DNA of 64,000 nt from Pseudomonas migulae (GTDB taxonomy: Bacteria > Pseudomonadota > Gammaproteobacteria > Pseudomonadales > Pseudomonadaceae). Shown piece after piece: positions 17,103-29,127 of the stretch. Under the pieces are notes generated by a model, which saw nothing but the letters and a program-made list of their open reading frames with translations, did no database searches and had not been told where the DNA came from. The DNA is taken from positions 6,002,501 to 6,066,500 of the forward strand of contig NZ_JALJWR010000001.1 of assembly GCF_024169315.1 (NCBI RefSeq), read 5' to 3'. The stretch's first letter is position 1. Every line of letters starts with the position of its first letter. A program made the translations under genes and the position numbers.

Positions 17103-17711
17103 TCACCTCTTGCTCTTGATGGCAGTGCCGAGCACCTGCAGGTAGGCAACCAGCGCGTCCATTTCGGTCTTGCCCTTGAGCGACTCGACACTGCCGGTGA
17201 TGTCGCCGTCGGTGTACGGCACGCCGAGGGTGCGCATTGCCTTGATCTTGCCTTCGGTGTGGCTGCTGTCGACCGGATTGGCCACCAGCCACGGGTAGGC
17301 AGGCATCTTCGATTCCGGCACCACGTTGCGCGGGTTGTACAAGTGCGCGCGGTGCCAGTCTTCGGAGTAGCGGCCGCCGACACGGGCCAGGTCCGGACCA
17401 GTACGTTTCGAGCCCCAGAGGAACGGGTGATCCCAAACGCTTTCGCCGGCCACCGAGTAGTGACCGTAGCGTTCGGTCTCGGCGCGGAACGGCCGGATCA
17501 TCTGCGAGTGACAGCCGACGCAGCCTTCGCGGATGTAAATGTCGCGACCTTCCAGTTGCAGCGCGGTGTAGGGCTTCATGCCTTCCACCGGTTTGTTGGT
17601 CACGTCCTGGAAGAACAACGGGACGATCTGGGTCAGGCCACCGATGCTCACGGCCAGGACCATCAGCAACATCAGCAGGCCGACGTTTTTCTCGATTGTT
17701 TCGTGTTTCAT
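17103..17711 (-). CDS. ccoO: Cbb3 cytochrome oxidase monoheme subunit CcoO2
   Basis: The 202-residue product has the same length as CcoO1 and the same heme motif CVGCH with the [18 protein letters not shown] segment after it. Differences from CcoO1 cluster in the membrane helix ([15 protein letters not shown]) and in the C-terminal third ([13 protein letters not shown]). It starts ten bases after ccoN2 with a GGAGT site. Confidence 0.97.
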   Translation of the reverse strand: MKHETIEKNVGLLMLLMVLAVSIGGLTQIVPLFFQDVTNKPVEGMKPYTALQLEGRDIYIREGCVGCHSQMIRPFRAETERYGHYSVAGESVWDHPFLWGSKRTGPDLARVGGRYSEDWHRAHLYNPRNVVPESKMPAYPWLVANPVDSSHTEGKIKAMRTLGVPYTDGDITGSVESLKGKTEMDALVAYLQVLGTAIKSKR

Positions 17712-17721
17712 GGCGGACTCC

Positions 17722-19146
17722 TCAGGCGATCTGCGCGGCAGCGGCGACTTCGGCAGGCTGCGAGGCCCGCACGGTGCGCCAGGTGTTGTAAGCCATCAGG
17801 AACATGCCGCTGAGGAAGATCGCACCGCCCACCAGTCGCACGACGAAGCCTGGGTGGCTGGCCACCAGGGTTTCGACGAAGGAGTAGGTCAGCGTGCCGT
17901 CTTCGTTGACTGCGCGCCACATGAGGCCCTGGGCGATGCCGTTGACCCACATCGAGGCGATGTACAGCACGGTGCCGATGGTCGCGAGCCAGAAGTGCGC
18001 GTTGATCAGGCCGATGCTGTGCATCTGCGTGCGACCGAAGATTTTCGGAATCATGTGGTACAGCGCGCCGATGGAAATCATCGCCACCCAGCCGAGTGCG
18101 CCGGCGTGAACGTGGCCGATGGTCCAGTCGGTGTAGTGGGAGAGGGCGTTGACGGTCTTGATCGCCATCATCGGACCTTCGAAGGTCGACATGCCGTAGA
18201 ACGCCAGCGACACCACGAGGAAGCGCAGGATCGGGTCGCTGCGCAACTTATGCCAGGCGCCCGAGAGCGTCATCATCCCGTTGATCATCCCGCCCCAGCT
18301 CGGTGCCAGCAGGATCAGCGACATCACCATGCCCAGCGACTGTGCCCAGTCTGGCAGCGCGGTGTAGTGCAAATGGTGAGGACCGGCCCAGATGTACAGG
18401 GTGATCAGAGCCCAGAAGTGCACGATCGACAAGCGATAGGAATACACCGGACGCTCGGCCTGTTTTGGCACGAAGTAGTACATCATCCCGAGGAAACCGG
18501 CGGTGAGGAAAAAGCCCACGGCGTTGTGGCCGTACCACCACTGCACCATCGCATCGGTGGCACCGGCGTACAGCGAGTAGGACTTGGTGAAACTCACTGG
18601 CAACTCAAGGTTGTTGACGATGTGCAGAATCGCAACAGTGATGATGAATGCACCGAAGAACCAGTTGCCGACGTAGATGTGCTTGGTCTTGCGCTTCATG
18701 ATCGTGCCGAAGAACACCACCGCGTAGGCCACCCAGACGATGGTGATCAGGATGTCGATCGGCCATTCCAGCTCGGCGTATTCCTTGGAACTGGTGTAAC
18801 CCAGCGGCAGGCTGATGGCCGCCAGAAGAATCACAAGCTGCCAGCCCCAGAAGCAGAATGCGGCGATTTTCGGCGCGAACAGCTGGGTCTGGCAGGTGCG
18901 CTGCACCGAATAGAACGAACTGGCGAACAGGGCGCAACCGCCGAACGCGAAGATCACCGCGTTGGTGTGCAGCGGGCGCAAACGGCCAAAACTGGTCCAC
19001 GGCAAGTTGAAGTTGAGTTCGGGCCAGACCAATTGAGCCGCGAGAAAAACCCCGAGCCCCATGCCGACGATGCCCCACACCACCGTCATAATGGCGAATT
19101 GGCGGACCACCTTGTAGTTGTAGGCGGTACTGATAGAAGTGTTCAT
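17722..19146 (-). CDS. ccoN: Cbb3 cytochrome oxidase catalytic subunit CcoN2
   Basis: The 474-residue catalytic subunit starts at 19146 ([17 protein letters not shown]). It has the same metal-ligand segments as CcoN1 ([28 protein letters not shown]). The C-terminal tail is shorter and ends VAAAAQIA. Part of the gene is almost identical in DNA to ccoN1 (see findings). It leads the second operon; a consensus Anr box lies 103 bases upstream, within the divergent hydrolase gene. Confidence 0.97.
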   Translation of the reverse strand: MNTSISTAYNYKVVRQFAIMTVVWGIVGMGLGVFLAAQLVWPELNFNLPWTSFGRLRPLHTNAVIFAFGGCALFASSFYSVQRTCQTQLFAPKIAAFCFWGWQLVILLAAISLPLGYTSSKEYAELEWPIDILITIVWVAYAVVFFGTIMKRKTKHIYVGNWFFGAFIITVAILHIVNNLELPVSFTKSYSLYAGATDAMVQWWYGHNAVGFFLTAGFLGMMYYFVPKQAERPVYSYRLSIVHFWALITLYIWAGPHHLHYTALPDWAQSLGMVMSLILLAPSWGGMINGMMTLSGAWHKLRSDPILRFLVVSLAFYGMSTFEGPMMAIKTVNALSHYTDWTIGHVHAGALGWVAMISIGALYHMIPKIFGRTQMHSIGLINAHFWLATIGTVLYIASMWVNGIAQGLMWRAVNEDGTLTYSFVETLVASHPGFVVRLVGGAIFLSGMFLMAYNTWRTVRASQPAEVAAAAQIA

Positions 19147-19223
19147 GGTTCCCCATCCACGGTTCAGTCGAAGCAAAGCGGCGCTTCGGCTGGAGTTATA
19201 GGCAGACTAAAAGCGAGGCAAGC

Positions 19224-19901
19224 ATGGACAAAGAGCACAAAGCCAGTATTGACGGGGATCAATGGGCGCAGTGTGTGGCCGAACATGGCTGGGTGTGGAC
19301 CGTCGCCGCGACGCCGTCATCGGCGACGCTGATCCTTGCCCATGGCGCCGGTGCGCCGATGGACAGCGCCTGGATGAACGACATGGCTGCGCGCCTTGCC
19401 GCGCTGGGCGTCAACGTGCTGCGCTTCGAGTTTCCATACATGGCGCAACGGCGTGTCGATGGCGGCAAGCGTCCACCGAATCCGGCGCCGAAACTGTTGG
19501 AATGCTGGCGTGAGGTGTATGCGGTGGTGCGACGTCATGTCACTGGGCGTTTGGCCATTGGCGGCAAGTCCATGGGCGGTCGGATGGCCAGCCTGTTAGC
19601 CGATGAGCTCGGGGCGGATGCGTTGGTGTGCCTCGGGTATCCGTTTTACGCGGTGGGTAAACCGGAGAAGCCTCGGGTCGAGCATTTGGCGGGATTAAAG
19701 ACTCGCACCTTGATTGTTCAGGGTGAGCGGGATGCGTTGGGGAATCGTGAGGCGGTCGAGGCTTACACGTTGTCACCGAGGATCGAGGTGTTTTGGTTGA
19801 CGGCGGGGGATCATGATTTGAAACCGTTGAAGGCTTCCGGGTTTACCCATGAGCAGCATTTGGCGGCTGCGGCGGGGAAGGTTGCGGAATTTCTGCAGTG
19901 A
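19224..19901 (+). CDS. Alpha/beta-fold hydrolase (KANL3/Tex30-type)
   Basis: This 225-residue protein has the alpha/beta-hydrolase pattern of the KANL3/Tex30 group: LILAHGAGAPMDSAW near residue 37, the nucleophile elbow GGKSMGG with Ser116, LIVQGERDALG for the acid residue, and GDHDL for the catalytic histidine. Its substrate is unknown. The ATG at 19224 has a GAGG site; no better start exists before residue 46. The first codons overlap the Anr box of the divergent ccoN2, so its start region is constrained by that operator. Confidence 0.88.
   Translation: MDKEHKASIDGDQWAQCVAEHGWVWTVAATPSSATLILAHGAGAPMDSAWMNDMAARLAALGVNVLRFEFPYMAQRRVDGGKRPPNPAPKLLECWREVYAVVRRHVTGRLAIGGKSMGGRMASLLADELGADALVCLGYPFYAVGKPEKPRVEHLAGLKTRTLIVQGERDALGNREAVEAYTLSPRIEVFWLTAGDHDLKPLKASGFTHEQHLAAAAGKVAEFLQ
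19249..19262 (-). promoter_or_regulatory. Anr box for ccoN2, inside the divergent gene
   Basis: Read on the minus strand the site is TTGATCCCCGTCAA, matching the FNR/Anr consensus in both half sites. It lies 103 bases before the ccoN2 start and covers codons 9-13 of the divergent hydrolase gene. Confidence 0.8.
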
Positions 19902-19920
19902 AATGTGCGGTGTCAGTCCG

Positions 19921-20022
19921 GGCCTCTTCGCGGGCAAGCCCGCTCCCACAGGGTTATGCATTGATCTCAAAATCGAGTTACACCACCTATCACTGTGGGA
20001 GCGGGCTTGCCCGCGAAGAGGC
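19921..20022. repeat. REPIN (GAGCGGGCTTGCCCGCG type)
   Basis: Inverted arms 19921-19951 and 19993-20022 match over almost 30 bases (core GGAGCGGGCTTGCCCGCGA). It lies after the hydrolase stop codon and before the convergent aer terminator. Confidence 0.88.
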
Positions 20023-20055
20023 ACTGTCAGGCAACATCACTTTCAGACTGACAAT

Positions 20056-20090
20056 AAAAAACCCGGAAGCATTCGCTATCCGGGTTTTTG
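20056..20090 (-). terminator. Terminator of aer
   Basis: A hairpin with CCCGGA/TCCGGG core flanked by A and T runs lies 16 bases past the aer stop codon. Confidence 0.85.
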
Positions 20091-20105
20091 TTTTTACAGC
20101 ATCAA

Positions 20106-21671
20106 TCAGCGGTTAAACCGCTCCACCAACGAATACTGAGTATTCGCGGTCTTGGTCAGCTCTTCACTCAACAACGCCGAGTTCTGCGCCTGTTCCGAGG
20201 TCTGATCCGCCAGTTGCGAGATGTTGCTGATGTTGCGGCTGATTTCTTCGGCCACCGAGCTTTGCTCTTCGGTCGCGGCCGCAATCTGGGTGGTCATGTC
20301 GGTGATGTGGGCCACCGCTTCACTGATCCCGATCAACGCCTGGTCCGCTTCCAGTACTCGCGCCACGCCTTCTTCCGCCTGGCGATGCCCGGCTTCCATG
20401 GTTTGCACTGCAGTGCTCGCGGTTTGCTGGAGCTTGGCGATCAGGGCGTGGATCTGCCCGGTGGATTCGCTGGTGCGTTGCGCCAGTTGACGGACTTCGT
20501 CAGCCACCACCGCAAAACCACGACCCATCTCGCCGGCACGTGCCGCTTCGATTGCGGCGTTCAACGCCAGCAGGTTGGTCTGGTCGGCGATGCCTTTGAT
20601 CACGTCGACCACGCCGCCGATTTCATCGCTGTCCTTGGCCAGTTGGGTCACGGTCAGCCCGGTTTCACCCACAACCACCGACAAACGCTGAATGGCTTCG
20701 CGGGTTTCCCCGGCGATGTCGCGGCCGCGACCGGTCAGGCGATTGGCTTCCTGAGTCGCATCAGCGGTGCGCTGAACGTGGCTGGCCACTTCCTGGGTGG
20801 TGGCAGCCATCTGGTTGACGGCGGTGGCCACTTGTTCGGTCTCGACGCGCTGACGCTCCAGGCCGGTGGAGCTGTTGTGGGCCAGGGTGTCGGACTGCTT
20901 CGCTTGCTCGGTCAGGTGCTCGGCGGTGTCCTGCAGACGAGTCAGACAGGTTTTCAGGCGGGCTTCCTGGCTGAGGATCGACATCTCCAGGCGCGCCTGG
21001 GCGCCACGGCTGTCGGTGTACATCTGCGCGATCAGCGGGTCGGACGTGGTCTGCTCGGCCAGGCGCAGCAAGCGCTTGAGGCCGCGCTGTTGCCAGCTCA
21101 ACCCGAGCAGGCCCAACGGCACTGAAAGGCCGGCGGCCAAGGCAAAACCCCATTGGGAGTTGAGCGTGGCACCGATCATGAAGCTCAGTTGGCTGACCAG
21201 AATGAACGGCAGCCAGTCCTGGAGCACCGGCAGCCATTTGTCCGTAGAAGGAATGGCCGACTTGCCCTGGTTGATGCGTTGGTAGAGCGCTTCGGCACGC
21301 TGGATCTGCTCGGCGGAGGGTTTGACCCGCACCGACTCGTAGCCGATCACCTGGTTGCCTTCGAAAACCGGTGTGACGTAGGCGTTGACCCAGTAGTGGT
21401 CACCGGTCTTGCAGCGATTCTTGACAATGCCCATCCATGGCAAGCCTTGTTTCAGTGTGCCCCACATATGCGCGAACACCGCGGCCGGTACGTCGGGGTG
21501 ACGGACCAGGTTGTGCGGCGCACGGATCAATTCTTCACGGGAATACCCACTGATTTCGACGAAAGCGTCGTTGCAGTAGGTGATCACGCCCTTGGCATCG
21601 GTGGTGGAAATCAACCGTTGCTGAGCCGGGAAGGTCCGTTCGCGTTGTGTGATGGGCTGGTTGTTACGCAT
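20106..21671 (-). CDS. aer: PAS-domain methyl-accepting chemotaxis protein, aerotaxis receptor Aer
   Basis: The 521-residue protein has an N-terminal PAS domain (about residues 15-115, with [13 protein letters not shown] and [11 protein letters not shown], typical of the FAD-binding Aer PAS), two closely spaced membrane helices near 150-195, a HAMP-like segment and the MCP signalling tip [20 protein letters not shown]. There is no periplasmic ligand domain, which is the Aer layout. It should steer swimming by redox or oxygen state. The order ccoN2-aer-acnA is the same as I recall in P. aeruginosa. The ATG at 21671 is used; a TTG four codons earlier is possible. Confidence 0.92.
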   Translation of the reverse strand: MRNNQPITQRERTFPAQQRLISTTDAKGVITYCNDAFVEISGYSREELIRAPHNLVRHPDVPAAVFAHMWGTLKQGLPWMGIVKNRCKTGDHYWVNAYVTPVFEGNQVIGYESVRVKPSAEQIQRAEALYQRINQGKSAIPSTDKWLPVLQDWLPFILVSQLSFMIGATLNSQWGFALAAGLSVPLGLLGLSWQQRGLKRLLRLAEQTTSDPLIAQMYTDSRGAQARLEMSILSQEARLKTCLTRLQDTAEHLTEQAKQSDTLAHNSSTGLERQRVETEQVATAVNQMAATTQEVASHVQRTADATQEANRLTGRGRDIAGETREAIQRLSVVVGETGLTVTQLAKDSDEIGGVVDVIKGIADQTNLLALNAAIEAARAGEMGRGFAVVADEVRQLAQRTSESTGQIHALIAKLQQTASTAVQTMEAGHRQAEEGVARVLEADQALIGISEAVAHITDMTTQIAAATEEQSSVAEEISRNISNISQLADQTSEQAQNSALLSEELTKTANTQYSLVERFNR

Positions 21672-21724
21672 GGCTATTTTCAATCCGCAAGGCTTTGAGA
21701 GGTTGTCGGCACTGTCAGGAATTT

Positions 21725-21743
21725 ATTGAAATTATTTTTCAAT
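21725..21743. promoter_or_regulatory. AT-rich inverted repeat upstream of aer
   Basis: ATTGAAA-TTATT-TTTCAAT, perfect 7-bp arms, lies 54 bases before the aer start in the 104-base gap to the CPBP gene. It resembles neither an Anr box nor a usual terminator. It may be an operator, an UP-like element or a weak terminator of the upstream gene. Confidence 0.35.
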
Positions 21744-21775
21744 ATTCAGCGGTGCGTCGCAAAACGACCGTTGCG

Positions 21776-22567
21776 TCAGCCGGCTAGCATCGGATAGGTG
21801 AACAGGCCGAAATGCAGCAGGTTCAAGCCGAAATGCGTGGCGATGGCCGCCCCCAACCCGCCGAAACGGTAGGCCAGACCATAGCCGACACCCGCCAGGC
21901 TCGCCAGTAGCACCCATTGCCAGCCAGCACTGAGGTGCACCAGGCCAAACACCAGCGAGGCGAGCAGTAGCGCGAGGTTTTCGCCATAAGGCAGGTGTTT
22001 GAAGTGTCGGCTCAGACCGCCCTGGATGTAGCCGCGAAACAGCGCCTCTTCCACCAGCGTTACCAGCAACAGATTGTTCAGCACCCACAGCCACGCGTTG
22101 TCCGGCCACTTTGGTGCCCAACCGATCACGCCCAGCAACAGCGCGCCGCCCAGTGCCAGCACGGCGCTCACGGTCAGCCCTATCGCGGTGGCATAAACGC
22201 CAAGCCGCAGCGAACGCTGGCCAATGATCCATGGGCAGGCCAGCAGCAGCCAGAAACCGATCAGTGGTTTGTCCAGATTCAGGTACATGGAAAACCGCAC
22301 GGCATCGTCGGTGAAGCGTTGCGGATTGATACCACGACCATTGTAGAAACCGGGGAGCCAGTGCATGGCCAGTGCCAGGGCCATGAAAATGAACAGCGCG
22401 TGGCCGAGGTAGTGGCCGATGCGCAGGTGTTGTTGGCGTGCGGCGAAACCGGCGGTCAGTAGCAGTGCGACGGAAATTCCGGCGAGCCAGCCGAGGTGGC
22501 CATAGGTCAAGGCGAGGCCGTACCCAAAGGAGAGCAGGGCCAGATGAATCCATGGCAGAGCGAGCAT
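21776..22567 (-). CDS. CPBP-family intramembrane metalloprotease
   Basis: The 263-residue product has about eight membrane helices and the CPBP (CAAX/Abi) protease signatures: EEALFRG near residue 171, a histidine in FGLVHLSAG and another in ATHFGLNLLHFG. These glutamate and histidine residues form the metal site in the family. Substrates are unknown. The ATG at 22567 follows AAGGACTT; an in-frame opening further upstream runs through a REP element and is not coding. It lies between aer and acnA on the same strand. Confidence 0.9.
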   Translation of the reverse strand: MLALPWIHLALLSFGYGLALTYGHLGWLAGISVALLLTAGFAARQQHLRIGHYLGHALFIFMALALAMHWLPGFYNGRGINPQRFTDDAVRFSMYLNLDKPLIGFWLLLACPWIIGQRSLRLGVYATAIGLTVSAVLALGGALLLGVIGWAPKWPDNAWLWVLNNLLLVTLVEEALFRGYIQGGLSRHFKHLPYGENLALLLASLVFGLVHLSAGWQWVLLASLAGVGYGLAYRFGGLGAAIATHFGLNLLHFGLFTYPMLAG

Positions 22568-22609
22568 GTGAAGTCCTTGTGTACGGGATTTTGCAGGTTG
22601 CCTCGGTCT

Positions 22610-22700
22610 ATGTGGGAGCGGGCTTGCTCGCGAAGGGGTCATATATTCAATATCACCGTTGACTGACACACCGCTTTCGCGAGCAAGCCCGCTCCCACAT
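22610..22700. repeat. REPIN (GAGCGGGCTTGCTCGCG type)
   Basis: Inverted arms 22610-22635 and 22674-22700, core GGAGCGGGCTTGCTCGCGAA, between the CPBP gene and the acnA terminator. Confidence 0.88.
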
Positions 22701-22781
22701 TTGATCGGTGTCGTTCACAGTTTGTGTGCTCGACACTGAATCCTGGGGGCGGGTGATTATAGGGATTTCCGTGACACAAAC

Positions 22782-22810
22782 AAAAACACCGCCCGAAGGC
22801 GGTGTCTTTT
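22782..22810 (-). terminator. Terminator of acnA
   Basis: ACACCGCC / GGCGGTGT stem (22786-22793 with 22798-22805) with a CGAA tetraloop and flanking A and T runs, 12 bases past the acnA stop. Confidence 0.88.
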
Positions 22811-22821
22811 GTCAGCAGCGG

Positions 22822-25563
<2,742 letters not shown>

Positions 25564-25785
25564 TGAAATGACTCCTTTGGGTCCGCACGGCTACGGACTG
25601 ACGGGACAGACAGAGCCTTTAACCTAGCCCTGTTCATTCACTAAAGCTAATAACTGGACTCTATGGCCAAGTCCAAGGTTCCGAACTCGGCTATCATGCG
25701 CCGGTTTTCGTGACAGGCTTTGCTTCAACGCAAGCCTGGGCATCGCGCAGTGGCTGAATTCTTCGCCAACTGCCCAGGAGTAAGA

Positions 25786-26859
25786 ATGAACACCCTCTTT
25801 ATGCATTGCCGGCCGGGCTTCGAAGGCGAAGTCTGTTCCGAGATTTCCGAACACGCCGCACGGCTGAACGTGGCGGGTTATGCCAAGGCCAAAACCGCCA
25901 GCGCCTGCGCCGAGTTCATCTGCACCGAAGAAGACGGTGCCGAGCGCCTGATGCGCGGCCAGCGTTTTACCGATCTGATCTTTCCACGTCAGTGGGCACG
26001 CGGGATTTTCATCGACCTGCCGGAAACCGACCGTATCAGCGTGATCCTCGCGCACATGGCGGACTTCCCGTTGTGCGGCAGCCTGTGGCTGGAAATGGTC
26101 GACACCAACGATGGCAAGGAACTGTCGAACTTCTGCAAGAAATTCGAAGTGCACCTGCGCAAGGCGCTGATGGCCGCCGGCAAACTGGTGGACGACGCGC
26201 ACAAGCCGCGTTTGCTGCTGACGTTCAAAAGCGGTCGCGAAGTGTTCATGGGCCTGGCCGAGTCGAACAATTCGGCGATGTGGCCGATGGGCATTCCGCG
26301 CCTGAAGTTTCCGCGCGAGGCACCGAGCCGTTCGACCTTGAAGCTGGAAGAGGCGTGGCACCACTTCATCCCGCGTGATCAGTGGGACGAGCGTCTGCAC
26401 AGTGACATGACCGGCGTTGACCTCGGCGCAGCGCCGGGTGGCTGGACCTGGCAATTGGTCAATCGTGGCATGCTGGTGACCGCCATCGACAACGGCCCAA
26501 TGGCGGAAAGCCTGATGGACACGGGTCTGGTGCAACATTTGATGGCCGACGGCTTCACCTACAAGCCCCGCCAGCCGGTGGACTGGATGGTCTGCGACAT
26601 CGTCGAAAAACCGGCACGCAACGCCGCGATGCTGGAAGAGTGGATTGGCGAGGGTCATTGCCGCGAAGCGGTGGTCAACCTCAAGCTGCCGATGAAACAG
26701 CGTTACGCTGAAGTGAAACGCTTGCTGGAGCGGATTGCCGACGGCTTCAAGGAGCGCGGGATTCGGGTGGAGATCGGTTGCAAGCAGCTGTACCACGACC
26801 GGGAAGAAGTGACGTGCCATTTGCGTCGGCTCGACGTGAAGAAACCCAAAACCCGCTGA
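25786..26859 (+). CDS. rlmM: 23S rRNA 2'-O-methyltransferase RlmM
   Basis: RlmM (YgdE) methylates the 2'-OH of C2498 of 23S rRNA. The 357-residue protein has an N-terminal THUMP-like region and a C-terminal Rossmann methyltransferase domain with the SAM motif DLGAAPGGWTWQL near residue 210 and a conserved lysine in VVNLKLPMKQRY. The ATG at 25786 has AGGAG six bases upstream; the reading frame is open for another 22 codons upstream but without a ribosome site. Confidence 0.95.
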   Translation: MNTLFMHCRPGFEGEVCSEISEHAARLNVAGYAKAKTASACAEFICTEEDGAERLMRGQRFTDLIFPRQWARGIFIDLPETDRISVILAHMADFPLCGSLWLEMVDTNDGKELSNFCKKFEVHLRKALMAAGKLVDDAHKPRLLLTFKSGREVFMGLAESNNSAMWPMGIPRLKFPREAPSRSTLKLEEAWHHFIPRDQWDERLHSDMTGVDLGAAPGGWTWQLVNRGMLVTAIDNGPMAESLMDTGLVQHLMADGFTYKPRQPVDWMVCDIVEKPARNAAMLEEWIGEGHCREAVVNLKLPMKQRYAEVKRLLERIADGFKERGIRVEIGCKQLYHDREEVTCHLRRLDVKKPKTR

Positions 26860-26874
26860 AGCACGCCGCAATCC

Positions 26875-26949
26875 CTGTAGGAGCGAGGCTTGCCCGCGAA
26901 GGGGCCCTTAAGGCCGCCAAAAGCTTCGCGGGCAAGCCTCGCTTCTACA
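26875..26949. repeat. REPIN (GAGCGAGGC type)
   Basis: Inverted arms 26875-26901 and 26924-26949 with the core GAGCGAGGCTTGCCCGCG, 16 bases after the rlmM stop. Confidence 0.85.
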
Positions 26950-27028
26950 AAGGCGGGGCGGGGTTATGCCACAGATGACTGTTCCCCCGGCAATGCGCGA
27001 CAATGCCGGCCAGTTTCAGGAGTTAATC

Positions 27029-27280
27029 ATGAGTGAAATGCTTGATACGCCGGTAGACGGCACCCTCGACGCCACCGGCCTCAACTGCCCGGAACCGGTG
27101 ATGATGCTGCACCAGCACATCCGTGATCTGGCGCCCGGCGGCCTGCTCAAGGTGATCGCCACCGATCCGTCGACCCGTCGCGACATTCCCAAGTTCTGCG
27201 TGTTTCTCGACCACGAGCTGGTCGCGCAGCATGAAGAGGCAGGCACCTACCTCTACTGGATTCGCAAGAAGTCCGGTTGA
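27029..27280 (+). CDS. tusA: Sulfur carrier protein TusA
   Basis: TusA accepts persulfide sulfur from IscS and passes it on for tRNA 2-thiouridine and other sulfur-transfer pathways. The 83-residue product has the family motif [10 protein letters not shown] with the active cysteine at 20-21, and the [19 protein letters not shown] core. The ATG at 27029 has CAGGAG seven bases upstream; earlier in-frame starts lack a ribosome site. It stands alone after rlmM and a REPIN. Confidence 0.95.
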   Translation: MSEMLDTPVDGTLDATGLNCPEPVMMLHQHIRDLAPGGLLKVIATDPSTRRDIPKFCVFLDHELVAQHEEAGTYLYWIRKKSG

Positions 27281-27294
27281 CTCACCAAAAACAA

Positions 27295-27387
27295 CTGTGG
27301 GAGCCAGCCTGCTGGCGATTGCTGATTCAAACTCAACCTCTTTGTTGACTGAAACACCGCAATCGCCGGCAGGCTGGCTCCCACAGG
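27295..27387. repeat. REPIN of a third type (GGGAGCCAGCCTGCTGGCG)
   Basis: Inverted arms 27295-27321 and 27358-27387 share GGGAGCCAGCCTGCTGGCG. The core differs from the GAGCGAGGC and GAGCGGGC types and lies between the convergent ends of tusA and the MATE gene. Confidence 0.82.
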
Positions 27388-27388
27388 G

Positions 27389-28792
27389 TCAACTCAGGCT
27401 GATGCGGATCCGCTTGCGCGCACTGCGCGTCAGGCGGATCGACAGCATCAGCGCCGCGCAACTCAAGCCCACGATCAAACCCTGCCACAACCCGCTCGGG
27501 CCACTCGGTGCGCCGAACCAGTCGGTCAGGCCCAGCGCGTAACCCACCGGCAACCCAATGCCCCAGTACGCGAACAGCGTCAGGATCATCGTCACCCGCG
27601 TGTCCTGATAACCGCGCAGCGCGCCGGCCGCCGTGACCTGGATCGCATCGGAAAACTGGAACAGCGCCGAGTAAACGATCAGCATCGCCGCCACGCGAAT
27701 CACCGTTGGGTCCGCCGTGTAGATGGTTGCGATGTGCTCGCGCAACAACAGCATCATGCTCGCCGAAAGACACGCATAAGCCAGCGCCGTGCCCATGCCG
27801 ACGCCGGCGGCGAAACGCGCTTCACGGGGTTCCTGACGACCGAGCGCCTGGCCGACGCGCACCGTCACAGCCATGCCGAGGGAGTAGGGGATCATGAACA
27901 CCAGCGAACTGAAGTTCAGCGCAATCTGATGCCCGGCCACCACGGTGGCGCCCAGACTGCCGATCAGCAGAGCGATCACTGCAAAGATGCTCGACTCGGC
28001 GAACACCGCGATGCCGATCGGCAGGCCGATCCCAAGCAGGCGTTTGATCACCGACCATTGCGGCCAGTCGAAACGGCTGAACAACTGGCTCGACTGGTAG
28101 GCCGGCGCCCAGCGTTCCCAGCCGGCCATGCCCAGCGCCATCACCCACATCACAATCGCGGTGGCCCAGCCGCAGCCGACACCGCCCATGGCTGGCACAC
28201 CGAAGTGGCCATAAATGAAGACGTAGTTCAGCGGAATGTTCAGCGCAAGACCGCACAGACCCAGCACCATGGCCGGGCGCGTACGCCCCAGGCCATCACT
28301 GAAGCAGCGCAGTACATGGTAGAGCGCAACGGCGGGCAAACCGCTGGCAATCCCGTGCAGGTACTGCATGCACGGGCCGATCAGTTCGGGGTCGACCTTC
28401 ATGATGTGCAGGATTGGCTCGGCGCTGAATAGCATGCCGGTTGCCATCAAACCCACCACCAGCGCCAGCCACAGCGCCTGCCGGACAATCGGACCGATCT
28501 CGCTGTGAGTGCCGGCACCAAAGCGTTGGGCGACTTTCGGTGTGGTGGCCAGCAGGGTGCCGGTCATCAGCAGAAACACCGGGACCCAGATCGAGTTGCC
28601 CAGCGCCACCGCGGCCAGATCCCGCGGCCCGACGCGGCCGGCCATCACCGCATCGACGAAGCCCATCGCGGTGGTGGCAAGCTGCGCGATCATGATCGGC
28701 AACGCCAGGCCGAGCAGGTTTTTCAGCTCCAGGCGAACCCGGGCGGGGCGGTTGAGGGTAGTGGTGGCGGGGCGGTCAGTTACGGAATTCAA
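27389..28792 (-). CDS. MATE-family multidrug efflux transporter (NorM/PmpM-like)
   Basis: About twelve membrane helices in 467 residues, with the MATE repeats LGLALPIMIAQLATTAMGFVD and the second-half counterpart GIGLPIGIAVFAESSIFAV, and the conserved GLGRTRPAMVLGL segment. The family exports cationic drugs against sodium or proton gradients. No ATG lies at the N-terminus: candidate starts are TTG at 28792 (MNSVTDRPATTTLN) or TTG at 28807; I prefer 28792 because it resembles starts of relatives, but neither has a good ribosome site. Low translation is plausible. Confidence 0.9.
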   Translation of the reverse strand: MNSVTDRPATTTLNRPARVRLELKNLLGLALPIMIAQLATTAMGFVDAVMAGRVGPRDLAAVALGNSIWVPVFLLMTGTLLATTPKVAQRFGAGTHSEIGPIVRQALWLALVVGLMATGMLFSAEPILHIMKVDPELIGPCMQYLHGIASGLPAVALYHVLRCFSDGLGRTRPAMVLGLCGLALNIPLNYVFIYGHFGVPAMGGVGCGWATAIVMWVMALGMAGWERWAPAYQSSQLFSRFDWPQWSVIKRLLGIGLPIGIAVFAESSIFAVIALLIGSLGATVVAGHQIALNFSSLVFMIPYSLGMAVTVRVGQALGRQEPREARFAAGVGMGTALAYACLSASMMLLLREHIATIYTADPTVIRVAAMLIVYSALFQFSDAIQVTAAGALRGYQDTRVTMILTLFAYWGIGLPVGYALGLTDWFGAPSGPSGLWQGLIVGLSCAALMLSIRLTRSARKRIRISLS

Positions 28793-29127
28793 GGGCGAAA
28801 CGTCCAAAGATGTTGAGGCGCTGGGCGGGGCATTCTACGCGTTGACGCAGTGGTCAGGAAAAGTCCTGTGTTACCCATTTGTAATCGCTTTCCGAACGTA
28901 GCGACATTCCCTGTGGCGAGGGGGCTTGCCCCCGTTGGGTCGCGCAGCGGCCCCCATTCAAGCGACCTGGTTTCAACAGATACACCACATGCAAACTTGC
29001 TGGGGCTGCTTCGCAGCCCAACGGGGACAAGTCCCCTCACCACAGGGGAATGTGGTGTTCATTAATGCCCGCTGGCTCATCACAGTCATCTCCGCCTACA
29101 CTGCCAACCCGCCAAAGGAGCCTGCCC
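28793..29127. other. Intergenic region between the MATE gene and pdxB
   Basis: This 335-base stretch between divergent genes holds the upstream region of the MATE gene, a large REPIN (28909-29047) and the pdxB ribosome site AAAGGAG at 29114-29120. I see no further gene. Confidence 0.6.
28909..29047. repeat. Long REPIN of a fourth type (GGCGAGGGGGCTTGCCCCC)
   Basis: Outer arms at 28909-28940 and 29018-29047 are inverted imperfectly (GGCGAGGGGGCTTGCCCCCG against GGGGACAAGTCCCCTCACCA). The centre holds GCTGCTTCGCAGC, a further small palindrome. This is the largest repeat of the window. Confidence 0.75.

Noticed and set aside
12246..19146. Second cco operon as an assembly duplication
   Set aside because: The two copies differ throughout, including a 14-residue linker deletion and different CcoQ tails, so they are real paralogous operons as known in Pseudomonas.
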